DNA from: Pseudomonas sp. Bout1
GTDB lineage: Bacteria; Pseudomonadota; Gammaproteobacteria; Pseudomonadales; Pseudomonadaceae
Reading direction: 5' to 3'
DNA length: 64,000 nt
NCBI RefSeq assembly: GCF_034314165.1
Contig: NZ_JAVIWK010000001.1
Location: forward strand, 2,867,001-2,931,000
Position 1 is the first letter of the stretch, and the number at the start of each line of letters is the position of its first letter. Of the stretch, positions 15,896 through 25,303 are shown one piece after another. The notes beneath the pieces were generated by a model. That model did not search any database. It was given only the letters and a program-made list of their open reading frames with translations, and had not been told where the DNA came from. Made by a program: the position numbers and the translations under genes.

Positions 15896-17386
15896 ATGAG
15901 CAACGTTGAAATCCTGCCGCAGGTGGCTGCCTTCCTCGACCGCCGCCATGGCTGCTTTATCGATGGCCAGTGGGTGTTTGCCGAAGGCGAGCAGATCAAG
16001 GTGGTCAACCCGGCCACCGGGCAAACCCTGTGCGAAACCCTGGACGCGCCGCTGCACATCGTGGAGCAGGCGGTGCAGTCGTCCCATGCGGCGTTCAAGT
16101 CCCGCGTGTGGTCGGGGCTGCGTCCGGCTGACCGGGAGCGGATCTTGCTGAACTTCACCGCATTGGTAGAGGCCCATGCGGAGGAGCTGGCGCAGTTGGA
16201 AACCCTGAGCCAGGGCAAGTCGATCAACCTGGCGCGGGGGCTGGATCTAAACGCCACGGTGGAGTTCATGCGCTACATGTCGGGCTGGGCGACCAAGATC
16301 GAAGGGCAGACCTTCGACGTATCGATCCCGCTGCCGCCGGGGGCGAAGTTCACCGCGTATACCAGGCGCGAGCCGGTGGGTGTGGTGGTGGGCATCGTGC
16401 CATGGAATTTCCCGCTGCTGATTGCGGCGTGGAAGTTGATGCCGGCGTTGGCGACCGGGTGCACGGTGATCATCAAACCGGCGATGGAGACCCCGTTGAC
16501 GGCGATGCGCCTGGCTGAGTTGGCGCTGGAGGCGGGGGTTCCGGCCGGGGTGTTCAACGTGGTCACCGGGGGTGGTGCGTCGGTGGGTGGTGTGCTGACG
16601 GCTCATCCGTTGGTGAGCAAGGTGTCGTTCACCGGGTCGACTGCCGTGGGCAAGAGTGTGGGTGTGGCGTGCATGGAGAACATGACGCGGTTTGCCCTGG
16701 AGTTGGGGGGCAAGAACCCGATGATTGTGTTGGCGGATGCGGATATTGATAAGGCCATCCAGGGGGCGATCCTGGGTGGGCTGTTGAACAACGGGCAGGT
16801 GTGTGCGGCGGCTTCGCGCTTCTATGTGCATCGTTCGGTTTACGCCAGGTTTGTCGAGGGGTTGGCGGCGGCGGTGTCGGCGATGCCGTTGGGGGCGGGA
16901 ATGAACTGCGAGGCGGCGATTAATCCGTTGGTGTCGCGCAAGCAGCAGCAAGGCGTATTGCGCCATATCGAGCAGGCTCGGGCTGAAGGGGCACGGGTGG
17001 TGATTGGTGGGGATGAGGTTGCGGGTGAGGGGTTTTATGTGCGGCCGACGATTTTGGCCGATATTGACCATGGGATGGCGGTGGCTCGGGAGGAGGTGTT
17101 TGGGCCGGTATTGGGGGTGATGGCGTTTGATGATGAAGATGCGGTGATTGGGTTGGCCAATGACAATCGGTATGGGTTGGCGGCGAGTCTTTGGACGAAT
17201 GACCTGGGTAAAGCGATGAACCTGGTGCCGCGGATCGAGGCGGGGACGGTTTGGGTGAATGCGCATGTGTTGCTCGACCCGGCGATGCCGTTTGGGGGGG
17301 TGAAGCAGTCGGGGATGGGGCGGGAGTTTGGGCGGGCGGTGATCGAGGCTTATACCGAGTTGAAGTCGGTTTGCATTGCGCATTGA
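15896..17386 (+). CDS. Aldehyde dehydrogenase, phenylacetaldehyde/indole-acetaldehyde type (FeaB-like)
   Basis: A 496-residue NAD(P)-dependent aldehyde dehydrogenase. Visible motifs are VPWNFPL, FTGSTAVGK, the general base region LELGGKNP (about 265) and catalytic cysteine in NNGQVCAAASR (about 300), followed by PFGGVKQSGMGRE. The CAAASR context is that of FeaB/PAD enzymes. It would convert the aldehyde made by the amine dehydrogenase to the acid: indole-3-acetaldehyde to IAA if the amine is tryptamine. The 3' half has unusually G-rich third positions. The stop lies just before repeat element copy 2. Confidence 0.87.
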   Translation: MSNVEILPQVAAFLDRRHGCFIDGQWVFAEGEQIKVVNPATGQTLCETLDAPLHIVEQAVQSSHAAFKSRVWSGLRPADRERILLNFTALVEAHAEELAQLETLSQGKSINLARGLDLNATVEFMRYMSGWATKIEGQTFDVSIPLPPGAKFTAYTRREPVGVVVGIVPWNFPLLIAAWKLMPALATGCTVIIKPAMETPLTAMRLAELALEAGVPAGVFNVVTGGGASVGGVLTAHPLVSKVSFTGSTAVGKSVGVACMENMTRFALELGGKNPMIVLADADIDKAIQGAILGGLLNNGQVCAAASRFYVHRSVYARFVEGLAAAVSAMPLGAGMNCEAAINPLVSRKQQQGVLRHIEQARAEGARVVIGGDEVAGEGFYVRPTILADIDHGMAVAREEVFGPVLGVMAFDDEDAVIGLANDNRYGLAASLWTNDLGKAMNLVPRIEAGTVWVNAHVLLDPAMPFGGVKQSGMGREFGRAVIEAYTELKSVCIAH

Positions 17387-17390
17387 TAGG

Positions 17391-18164
17391 GGGTGAATAT
17401 CCGTTGTTTAGGTAGCGGCTGCGTATGGTTCCGCTCTTACAGCGGGTCACTTTTGAAAAGCGCAAAAGTAACCAAAACGCTCTGCCCCGCCTGTCGGCAC
17501 CTCGCTTAGGCTCGGCGTTCCCTCACTCCGGAATTGCTCCGCGGGCCGCCGCGACGGCCCGTCCCTGGCCCGTCGCGGCTAAACCGGCGTCCTGCCGGTT
17601 TACCCGCTCCTCAATCCCTGCGTTCGGCCTCGGGCTGAATGGGGCAGTCAGATCAAGATCAAAAGCAAGAGCACGGCGGCCTGAAAGCCGACCTGAGTGT
17701 TAAAAGCCAGGGCAAAAGCTGTAGGAGCTGGCTTGCCGGCGATGCAGGCAACTCGGTTTTTCAGACACACCGCGGCGATGCCATCGCCGGCAAGCCAGCT
17801 CCTACAGTTGAACCGTGCCAGCCTTTGATTTCGCTGTTGCTTTTAACACTCAAGCCGGCCTGTAGGCCGCTGTGTTCTTGATCTGCTTGTGATCTTGATC
17901 TTAGGCGCCCCGTTAAACCACGCTGGCCGAACGCAGGTATTACGGAGCGGGTAAACCGGCAGGACGCCGGTTTAGCCGCGACGGGCCAGGGACGGGCCGT
18001 CGCGGCGGCCCGCGGAGTAATGCCTGCGTTCGGGCACACCGAGCCTAAGCGAGGTGCCGAGTGGTGGGGCAAGAGCGTTTTGCTTACTTTTGCGCTGTTC
18101 AAAAGTGAGCCGCTGTAAGAGCGGAACCAATCCAAGCCCTGAAAAAAACAACGGATATGTACCC
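17391..18164. repeat. Long palindromic repeat element, copy 2 (inverted relative to copy 1)
   Basis: Same structure as 1921-2690: edge with ATATCCGTTGTT, two inverted arms and a REP core. The left arm here (CTCAATCCCTGCGTTCGGCC and neighbouring bases) is the reverse complement of the right arm of copy 1, and the right arm (CCGAACGCAGGTATTACGGA) is that of its left arm. The element fills the gap between the aldehyde dehydrogenase and the sigma factor gene. No gene inside is supported. Confidence 0.85.
17721..17805. repeat. REP palindrome in the core of element copy 2
   Basis: GTAGGAGCTGGCTTGCCGGC is mirrored by GCCGGCAAGCCAGCTCCTAC around a variable middle. Confidence 0.78.
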
Positions 18165-18279
18165 ATAACCCCGCCAGCCCCCCGCATTGCACCCGCAGCC
18201 CAGAGCCGATAGTCTTGCAAATCATTACCAGCCCAATCGCCCCAGCACCCCCGGGCCCATTGGGTAAAAGGAGAGGTTT

Positions 18280-18789
18280 GTGAACATCGGACAGTTCGCC
18301 TTTCAACGCGAGGTTGAAACTCTATACGTCGACCACAACGGCTGGCTGCGTACCCTGTTGCGGCGCAAGTTGGGCAACGCTTTCGACGCCGCCGACCTGG
18401 CCCACGACGTCTACCTGCAACTCATGCGCAAGGGCCAACTGCCGCCCTCCGGCGAATCCCGCCGCCACCTTACCCAGATCGCCAACGGCCTGGTGATCGA
18501 CCTCTACCGCCGCCGCCAGATCGAATCCGCTTACCTGCAGGCCCTGGCCCTGACGCCCGAACCCTGCACGCCCGATGAAGAAACCCGCGCCCTGGCCATC
18601 GAGGCCCTGATCGAAATCGACGTCGCACTGCACACCCTGCAACCCAAGGCCCGCCAGGCCCTGCTGTTGTGCAAACTCGACGGCCTGAGCTACCGCGAAA
18701 TCGCCGCCAAGCTGCAAGTCTCCGTCTCCTCGGTGGAAAAATACATCGCCGCCGGCCTGTTGGCCTGCTACCAGACACTGCACGGTTGA
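18280..18789 (+). CDS. ECF-family RNA polymerase sigma factor, FecI-like
   Basis: A 169-residue ECF sigma factor: region 2 with NAFDAADLAHDVYLQLMRKG and region 4 with LPPKARQALLLC-type helix-turn-helix (LDGLSYREIAAKLQVSVSSV). A GTG start is used, with AAGGAG eight bases before it. The FecR-like gene follows after 9 bp. Such pairs normally respond to a ferric siderophore through a TonB-dependent receptor gene next door; no receptor gene is present here, and two ABC transporters follow instead. Confidence 0.9.
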   Translation: MNIGQFAFQREVETLYVDHNGWLRTLLRRKLGNAFDAADLAHDVYLQLMRKGQLPPSGESRRHLTQIANGLVIDLYRRRQIESAYLQALALTPEPCTPDEETRALAIEALIEIDVALHTLQPKARQALLLCKLDGLSYREIAAKLQVSVSSVEKYIAAGLLACYQTLHG

Positions 18790-18798
18790 CCCGCCGCG

Positions 18799-19755
18799 AT
18801 GCCCACCGAACAGCCCATCGCCCCCGATATCATCGAGCGCGCCACCGCCTGGATGGCTCGCCTGTGGGCCGATGACGCCAGCGCCGAAGACCAGGCCAAC
18901 TGCCTGCGCTGGCGCGCCGAACACCCGCATCACGAACTCGCCTGGACACGCCTGCTGGGCTTTGAGCAAAAACTCCACAGCGTCCCCGCCGCACTCGCCA
19001 AACACAGCCTGGCCGAACCCGACACGCCCGATTCCACCGATCGTAGAAGCACCCTGCGACTGCTCGGCCTGCTGCTCGCCGCGGGTGGCCTCAGCTACGG
19101 CGTTCGCCGCACCGACGCCTGGCAACTGGCGACTGCCACCCATAGCACCCGCACCGGCGAAGTGCGCGAAGTTCTATTGCCCGATGGCAGCGGCCTGGTG
19201 TTGGCATCTGCTTCGGCGATTGATGTGCAGTTCGACGACCTCCAGCGCCTGGTGATCCTGCAGGCGGGCGAGGTGTTCATCACAACGGCGCCTTCACCCC
19301 GGCCGTTTCGGGTGCAGACTCGCCAAGGTGTGCTTCAGGCCCTGGGCACGCGCTTCAGCGTGCGCCAGTGCGCCGAAAGCTGCCAGTTGGCCGTACTTGA
19401 GGGCGCCGTGCAGGCTCGACCCGACCATGGTGCAGGTAAACGAGTGGACGCCGGGCAAGGCGCGACGGTATCCAGGGACAAGGTGCAACCGACTGCGGCG
19501 GTGACTGACCGCAACGTCGCCTGGGTCAAGGGTTTGTTGATGGCGGATGGCATGCGCCTGGACGAACTGGTCGCCGAGCTGGCGCGCTACCGCCCCGGTG
19601 TGCTGCGCTGCGCGCCGGAGGTGGCGATGCTGCGGGTCAGTGGCGTGTTGCACCTGAACAATACCGACCTGGCGCTGGACAACCTGGCCGCTGCGTTGCC
19701 GGTACAAGTGGTGAGGCGCACCCGCTATTGGGTGACAGTGCGCGCGCCCGCCTGA
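18799..19755 (+). CDS. FecR-family anti-sigma/sigma-regulator
   Basis: A 318-residue FecR-type protein. An N-terminal cytoplasmic DUF4880-like domain (about 10-60) binds the sigma factor, a hydrophobic segment (LLGLLLAAGGLSYG, near 92) spans the membrane, and a periplasmic FecR domain follows with TRTGEVREVLLPDGSGLVLA. A C-terminal secretin/TonB short domain-like part is present (about 250-318). It should relay a surface signal to the FecI-like sigma factor. The receptor is not in the neighbourhood. Confidence 0.88.
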   Translation: MPTEQPIAPDIIERATAWMARLWADDASAEDQANCLRWRAEHPHHELAWTRLLGFEQKLHSVPAALAKHSLAEPDTPDSTDRRSTLRLLGLLLAAGGLSYGVRRTDAWQLATATHSTRTGEVREVLLPDGSGLVLASASAIDVQFDDLQRLVILQAGEVFITTAPSPRPFRVQTRQGVLQALGTRFSVRQCAESCQLAVLEGAVQARPDHGAGKRVDAGQGATVSRDKVQPTAAVTDRNVAWVKGLLMADGMRLDELVAELARYRPGVLRCAPEVAMLRVSGVLHLNNTDLALDNLAAALPVQVVRRTRYWVTVRAPA

Positions 19756-19845
19756 AAATTTCGTGGGTTTTGATTGAGGGTTTTCGCGGCTCGTGCGGAA
19801 GACAAGGTAAGGGCGAGCAAAGGCTCATTCAGTCAGGGAGACTTC

Positions 19846-21639
19846 ATGAGTAACAAGGATGTGGCTGCGGCCAAACCCAGGGGCCGGGGCGCGGTCTCGC
19901 ACGTGTTGCAGCCGGTGCGCGGGCGATTGATCGCTGCGGCGTTGCTGGCCGGTGTGGCCTGTATGCTCACGCTGGTGCCGCTGGGCGGCATCGTGCATAT
20001 CGCCAGGGTCAGCCTCGGCGGGCCGTCGGTTGCCCAGGCGCCGGGCGAGCTGTGGTTGACGATCAGCATCAGCCTGGCGTGCCTGTTCTCGGGCATGCTG
20101 CTGATGACGCTTGCAGAGGCGGTGGCGCATCTGGCCGACAATCACATCACTCGCCACCTGCGCCTGGCGATTGCCCAGCGGTTGAGCCAGGTACCGCTGG
20201 GCTGGTTTACCGAGCGGGCGTCGGGCGAGGTCAAGCAGGCGATGCAGGACGATATCGGCACCCTGCACAGCCTGACAGCGCACTTCTACACCACCATGGG
20301 CCGCTGTACCGGCGCCGTGTTGCTGTCGGCGGTCTATCTGTTCACAGTGGACTGGCGCATGGCGCTGGTCTCGCTGCTGCCCTTTGCGGGGTTTTTCCTG
20401 TTTTTTGCCCGGGCGATGAAAGCCAGCGCCAGTCACATGCAATCCTTTGTCGAGCGCATGACCCGGGTCAATAACGCGGTGGTCGAGTTCGTCAACGGCA
20501 TTCCCGTGATCAAGGCCTTCGGTGCCACCGGCAAGGCCCACGCCAGCTATTGTGAGGCGGTGGATGATTTCAGCGAGGCCTTCGTTGAATTCACCCGGCC
20601 GCTGGTGGGGACGATGGCCAATGCCAACGCAATGATCGCTCCGGTCACAGTGCTCGCGACGGTGCTGACGTTCGGCCTGGTGTTTGTCAGCCTTGGCTGG
20701 ATGCGGGCGGTGCAGGTACTGCCGTTCGCGATTGTCGCGCCGGGCATTTGCGCGCCTTTGATGCTGCTGAGTTACATCACCCACGACTTGAATAATGCCG
20801 CCGGCGCCGCCCAGCGTGTGCAGGCGCTGCTGGCGACACCCGTACTGGCGCAGGTGGCTGCGGGTTCCGAGCGCTTGCCCAAGGACGCCGAAGTGCGCGT
20901 AGAAAATCTCGGCTATGCCTACGACCCGCAGCGGCCGGTGCTTGCCGACATCAGCTTTACCCTCAAGCCCGGCACCGTGACCGCCATCGTCGGTGCCTCG
21001 GGTTGCGGAAAGTCGACCCTGGCGCGCCTGCTGCTGCGCTTTTTCGACCCCACTGAAGGACGCATCACCCTGGGCGGCGTTGACCTGCGGCAGGTCGAGT
21101 CCTCACAGCTCTACAGCCTGATCGGTTTTGTACTGCAGGAGGTGCGCCTGGTCCACGCCAGCGTTGCCGAAAATATCGCGCTCGGCCGGCCCAGCGCCAG
21201 CCAGAAGGAAATCGAGGCCGCCGCGCGGGCCGCAAATATCCATGAGTGCATCATCGGTTTGCCACGGGGCTACGCCTCGGTGATCGGCGAGGATGCGCAG
21301 TTGTCCGGTGGCGAGCAGCAGCGTATCAGCATCGCCCGCGCGGTATTGCTGGCGCCGCCGGTGCTGGTGCTGGATGAGCCCACGGCCGCCGCCGATGCCG
21401 CAAACGAGGTGGCGATCCAGGAAGCGCTCTCGCGGTTTGCCCGGGGCCGCACGTTGCTGGTCATCGCCCACCGCCTCGACACCGTGATGCATGCCGATCA
21501 CATCATCGTGCTGGAAAACGGCCGCATCGTTGAACAGGGCAACCATCCTCGACTGATCGCGCAAGAGGGCCGCTATGCCCGGCTGTGGGCGTCGGGCGGT
21601 TACAAACAGACCCGGGAACAGGCGCTGCCGACATGCTGA
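19846..21639 (+). CDS. ABC transporter, fused membrane and ATPase domains (first of pair)
   Basis: A 597-residue half transporter: six-helix exporter-type membrane domain (about 25-320), then an ATPase with Walker A GASGCGKST, Q loop in FVLQEV, signature LSGGEQQRIS and Walker B VLVLDEPTAAAD. The start at 19846 has an AGGGAG site; the longer frame lacks one. It overlaps the next gene by 7 bp, so the two probably form a heterodimer. The placement after fecI/fecR and the pair layout resemble siderophore transporters of the YbtP/YbtQ and IrtA/IrtB type. Direction and substrate are not proved. Confidence 0.85.
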   Translation: MSNKDVAAAKPRGRGAVSHVLQPVRGRLIAAALLAGVACMLTLVPLGGIVHIARVSLGGPSVAQAPGELWLTISISLACLFSGMLLMTLAEAVAHLADNHITRHLRLAIAQRLSQVPLGWFTERASGEVKQAMQDDIGTLHSLTAHFYTTMGRCTGAVLLSAVYLFTVDWRMALVSLLPFAGFFLFFARAMKASASHMQSFVERMTRVNNAVVEFVNGIPVIKAFGATGKAHASYCEAVDDFSEAFVEFTRPLVGTMANANAMIAPVTVLATVLTFGLVFVSLGWMRAVQVLPFAIVAPGICAPLMLLSYITHDLNNAAGAAQRVQALLATPVLAQVAAGSERLPKDAEVRVENLGYAYDPQRPVLADISFTLKPGTVTAIVGASGCGKSTLARLLLRFFDPTEGRITLGGVDLRQVESSQLYSLIGFVLQEVRLVHASVAENIALGRPSASQKEIEAAARAANIHECIIGLPRGYASVIGEDAQLSGGEQQRISIARAVLLAPPVLVLDEPTAAADAANEVAIQEALSRFARGRTLLVIAHRLDTVMHADHIIVLENGRIVEQGNHPRLIAQEGRYARLWASGGYKQTREQALPTC

Positions 21640-23372
21640 AAACCTTTATCGAACTGTTGGGCGACGATGGCCAGGTCTTGCGCCGTTACGTCGCCCAGGT
21701 GGTGTTTTACGGCGCGCTGTGTGGGTTGACGATTGCCGCACTGGTACCGGTGCTGACCGACATGCTCAACGGTGATCTTGCCGAAGCAGCCTTGTGGCTG
21801 GTGGTGTTTTTGGCGGCGGTGGGCACGTGTTGGGCCACGCGCCGGGAAGTCGAAAAGGCCGGTGTTGCAGTGGGTGTGGCGGTTTTACAAGGCGGGCGCC
21901 AGCGTATTGGCGAGCATGTGGCCGGGTTACCTGTCGGCTGGTTTACACCCGATAACTCGGCGCGGCTCAACCATGTGGTAACCCAAGGCATGATGACGGT
22001 GGCCCAGCTCCCCGCCCATGTGTTTACCCCGGTCCTGAGTGGCGTAGTGACGCCGTTGGTCCTGGTGCTGGCACTGTTTGTACTGCGCTGGCAGATGGGG
22101 CTGATCGCGTTGTTGGCGTTGCCGGTGCTGGGCGCTGCATTTTGGCTCAGTGCGCGGCTGGGCCGGCGTGCCGACCGGGCGTTCCAGCGCAGCTCGGCCG
22201 AAACCAGCCAGCGCATGCTGGAGTTTGCCCAGTCGCAGTCGGTATTGCGCGCATTCAGTGGTGGTGGCAACGCGGTGTTCCTGCAGCGGGCGATTGAACA
22301 GCAACACGCGACCGGGCTGCGCCTGATCCTTCTGTCCGCGACCTCGGTACTGCTCAATATGTGGCTGGTGCAGATGGTATTCGCGGCCTTGCTGATCGCC
22401 GCCGCGCTCTGGCTCGACGCGTACCTGGGTAACGCCTTGCACGTGGGCTCGGTGATCGCGGTGTTGGTGGCACTGTTGCTGGTCAGCCGCTTCATTGACC
22501 CGCTGCTGGAGGTGGCAGGCTATGGCGAGACCCTGCGCGGCGCCGCCGTGCAGCTTGAGGCGGTGCGCGAGATCCTGGCTGCATCGGCGCTGAAGGAGCC
22601 CGCCACGGCGCAATGCCCCCGTGATGCCTCGGTGGAATTATTCGACGTCAGCTTTCGCCACCCGGCCGGTGCTCGGGACGTGCTGCGTGGAGTAAGCCTG
22701 CGTATTGAGCCCGGCAGTATGACCGCGTTGGTGGGCGCTTGCGGTTCGGGCAAAACCACGCTGTTGCGGCTGGCTGCGCGGTTTTTCGAAGTCAGCCAGG
22801 GCCAGGTGTGTATCGGTGGTGTGGACGTGCGGCAGATGTCCGGCGAGCAACTCAATGCACAGATCAGCCAGATCTTCCAGGACACGTATCTGTTCCAGGG
22901 TAGCGTCGCCGACAACATCCGCCTCGGCAAGCCCGATGCGAGCGACGCGCAAGTGTTGGAGGCGGCGCGCCAGGCCGGTGTGCAGGCAATTATCGAGCGC
23001 CTGCCCATGGGACTCTCGACCAGCGTCGGCGAGGGTGGGGCGCGTTTGTCTGGTGGCGAGCGCCAGCGTATCGCGATCGCCCGCGCGTTGATCAAGGGCG
23101 CACCGATCCTGCTGGTGGATGAGGCCACTGCCGCACTGGACGCCGAGAACCAGGCGGTGATCGCCGAAACCCTGGCACGCTTGCGCGGCAAGTGTACGTT
23201 GATCGTGATCGCGCACCAGCTGTCGACCGTGGTGATGGCTGACCAGATTGTGGTGCTGGAAGAGGGTCGGATCGTAGAGCAGGGCACGCCTGAACAGTTG
23301 ACGTCGCGCGAGGGGCGCTATGCCCGGTTCCTGGCGCAACGACGGGCGTCGAAGGGTTGGCGTATCGCCTAG
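21633..23372 (+). CDS. ABC transporter, fused membrane and ATPase domains (second of pair)
   Basis: A 579-residue half transporter with an exporter-type membrane domain and an ATPase: Walker A GACGSGKTT, signature LSGGERQRIA, Walker B ILLVDEATAALD. The ATG at 21633 lies within the end of the first transporter gene; the coupling supports a heterodimer. By analogy with YbtPQ-type pairs it may handle ferric siderophore uptake or release in the cytoplasm. A strong GC-rich hairpin follows the stop. Confidence 0.85.
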   Translation: MLKTFIELLGDDGQVLRRYVAQVVFYGALCGLTIAALVPVLTDMLNGDLAEAALWLVVFLAAVGTCWATRREVEKAGVAVGVAVLQGGRQRIGEHVAGLPVGWFTPDNSARLNHVVTQGMMTVAQLPAHVFTPVLSGVVTPLVLVLALFVLRWQMGLIALLALPVLGAAFWLSARLGRRADRAFQRSSAETSQRMLEFAQSQSVLRAFSGGGNAVFLQRAIEQQHATGLRLILLSATSVLLNMWLVQMVFAALLIAAALWLDAYLGNALHVGSVIAVLVALLLVSRFIDPLLEVAGYGETLRGAAVQLEAVREILAASALKEPATAQCPRDASVELFDVSFRHPAGARDVLRGVSLRIEPGSMTALVGACGSGKTTLLRLAARFFEVSQGQVCIGGVDVRQMSGEQLNAQISQIFQDTYLFQGSVADNIRLGKPDASDAQVLEAARQAGVQAIIERLPMGLSTSVGEGGARLSGGERQRIAIARALIKGAPILLVDEATAALDAENQAVIAETLARLRGKCTLIVIAHQLSTVVMADQIVVLEEGRIVEQGTPEQLTSREGRYARFLAQRRASKGWRIA

Positions 23373-23398
23373 TGGGCCCGCCAGGATGGCGGGCCCAC
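23372..23398. terminator. Bidirectional hairpin between convergent genes
   Basis: GTGGGCCCGCC and GGCGGGCCCAC form a perfect 11-bp stem with a 5-base loop, between the ABC transporter stop and the dipeptidase stop. It lacks a long T-run, so terminator function is likely from position and stem strength rather than certain. Confidence 0.7.
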
Positions 23399-23406
23399 GG
23401 GGTTGG

Positions 23407-25146
23407 TCAGAGCTTCGGCAGTTGCCCGATGCGGCCCATCATTTCGGTGACGATCTGCAGGTCCAGCAGGAACTGGTCAACGGTCTTGAACTCGTTGTCG
23501 GTGTGGCCGGTGTACTTGACCTCTGGCCGTGCCAGGCCGAACTGCACGCCATTGGGTAGCTCATGCACTGAGGTAGCACCGGCCGACGTGCCGTACTTGT
23601 GCTCCATGCCGAGGTTTTCGCTGGCCACCGCCAACAGTGCCTTGACCCACTCGCCTTCAGGGTTGCGGTACATCGGCTCGGCGATCGAGTAGTCGAAGCT
23701 CACGGCAACGTGGTTTTTCTGGGTCCACGCAGCCAGCTTGTCGGCGATTTCGGCCTTGAGCGCTTCCGGTGACTTGCCCTTCGGTACGCGCAGGTTGACC
23801 GCCAGTTTGAAGGCGTTGTCATCTTCACCCACATAAGTCAGCGACGTGGTCAACGGCCCCATGAACGCATCGGAGAAGCCCACGCCCAGCTTGCCGCCCA
23901 GATAATCCAGGCCCCAGTTATTGGCCGCATAATGTGCGGCGTCGGTGAACTGGTTGTGCTTGAGCGCCACCTTGCCGTCGAGGCTGTTGAGGAAGTCGAG
24001 CATCCTGGCCACCGGGTTCACCCCGGACTCAGGCTCGGAGGAGTGGGCAGACACGCCAGTGACGGTCAGCTTGACGTCCTTGCCGTCGACCTTGGCCGCC
24101 ACCTCGAAGTCGCCGCCATTGCGCTTGGCATACTCGCTGCCGGCCTTTTGCAGGCTGGCGGCCAGTTCGGCGGGCTTATCGCTCAACAGTGTCACCACCG
24201 ACGCCGACGGAATCTGATTGGTGGCCTTGCCGCCGGTCATCGAGATGATTTCTGCGCCCTTGCCATCAGCCTTGCGCTTGGGGAACTTGGCCATGACCGT
24301 GCCGTAGCCTTTCTCGGCGATCACCACCGGGTAGCCGCCATCCAGCGCCAGGTTGTAGTTGGGCGTGGGGTTGTGTTCGAAATAGTACGGGATCGCGTCG
24401 CCGGAAGTTTCCTCGGTGGTGTCCACCAGCAGCTTGAAGTTGCGTGCCAGTGGCAACTTCTCTTCCTTGATCACCTTCATGGCGTACATCGCCACCACGA
24501 TGCCGTTCTTGTCATCCTCGGTGCCGCGGCCATACATGCGGTCGCCGATCAGCGTGACCTTGAACGGATCGAGCTTGGTGCCGTCCTTGAGTACCCAGTT
24601 TTCCGGGGTTACCGGGACCACGTCGGCGTGGGCATGGATGCCGACGACTTCATCGCCGCTGCCTTCAAGGGAAATTTCATAGACGCGGTTGTCGATGTTG
24701 CGAAAGTTCAGGTTGAACGACTCGGCAAGGCTCTTGATCCTGGCCGCGATCTTGATGAACTCAGGGTTGTCGTGCTGGGCTACGCCGGCCACCTGGAAGG
24801 TTGGGATCTCCACCAGTTCACGCAGGGTTTCAGTGGCGGCAGCGCCGTACTTCACCCGCGCATACAGCCCCAGCAGGCGATGGATTTCGTTCTGCTGGTC
24901 GGCGCTCAGGTCCTTGTTGGCAAGAAAGGCACTGATGGCCGGGCCGAGGTTGTCGCTCTTGGCCACATCGCTCTTGGCGAGGCTGGCGAGGAACTGCCGG
25001 AAATCCTTGACCGAGGCATCGCTGAAGGTCTTCAGGATGATCGCGTTCTGTTGTGGGGTGAGGTTGGCTTGAGCCTGGGTGGTGAACACCGAAAGGCTGG
25101 CCGCCATCAGGGTGGCGACGGCCAGTTGCTTGAGGGAAAAATCCAT
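23407..25146 (-). CDS. Exported M20-family (PepV-like) metallodipeptidase
   Basis: A 579-residue enzyme with a signal peptide (MDFSLKQLAVATLMAASLSVFTTQAQA), unusual for PepV relatives, which are often cytoplasmic. The M20 zinc site is seen in HAHADVVPV, GRGTEDDKNGI and TTEETSGD; a lid/dimerisation domain follows (about 310-450). It should cleave dipeptides or short peptides in the periplasm. Alternative starts at 25158 and 25212 exist; 25146 is chosen because it puts the signal peptide at the N-terminus. Monocistronic. Confidence 0.85.
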   Translation of the reverse strand: MDFSLKQLAVATLMAASLSVFTTQAQANLTPQQNAIILKTFSDASVKDFRQFLASLAKSDVAKSDNLGPAISAFLANKDLSADQQNEIHRLLGLYARVKYGAAATETLRELVEIPTFQVAGVAQHDNPEFIKIAARIKSLAESFNLNFRNIDNRVYEISLEGSGDEVVGIHAHADVVPVTPENWVLKDGTKLDPFKVTLIGDRMYGRGTEDDKNGIVVAMYAMKVIKEEKLPLARNFKLLVDTTEETSGDAIPYYFEHNPTPNYNLALDGGYPVVIAEKGYGTVMAKFPKRKADGKGAEIISMTGGKATNQIPSASVVTLLSDKPAELAASLQKAGSEYAKRNGGDFEVAAKVDGKDVKLTVTGVSAHSSEPESGVNPVARMLDFLNSLDGKVALKHNQFTDAAHYAANNWGLDYLGGKLGVGFSDAFMGPLTTSLTYVGEDDNAFKLAVNLRVPKGKSPEALKAEIADKLAAWTQKNHVAVSFDYSIAEPMYRNPEGEWVKALLAVASENLGMEHKYGTSAGATSVHELPNGVQFGLARPEVKYTGHTDNEFKTVDQFLLDLQIVTEMMGRIGQLPKL

Positions 25147-25303
25147 TGCTTGGGGCATTCCTTTGCAGGGAGTGAGTGAAATGTCTGATCGAAAGGTCAG
25201 AAACAATTTCACACACTACCATCGGGAAGGCGGAGGAGGGGAGTCCCTGTTGTGGGAATTGTCCGTTGGAGCTGTGCAAGTGGCGGATAAACCAAAACCG
25301 GGT

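Noticed and set aside
17425..18306. Open frames inside and beside repeat element copy 2
   Set aside because: They are the same repeat-derived readings as in copy 1, and one overlaps the sigma factor start.
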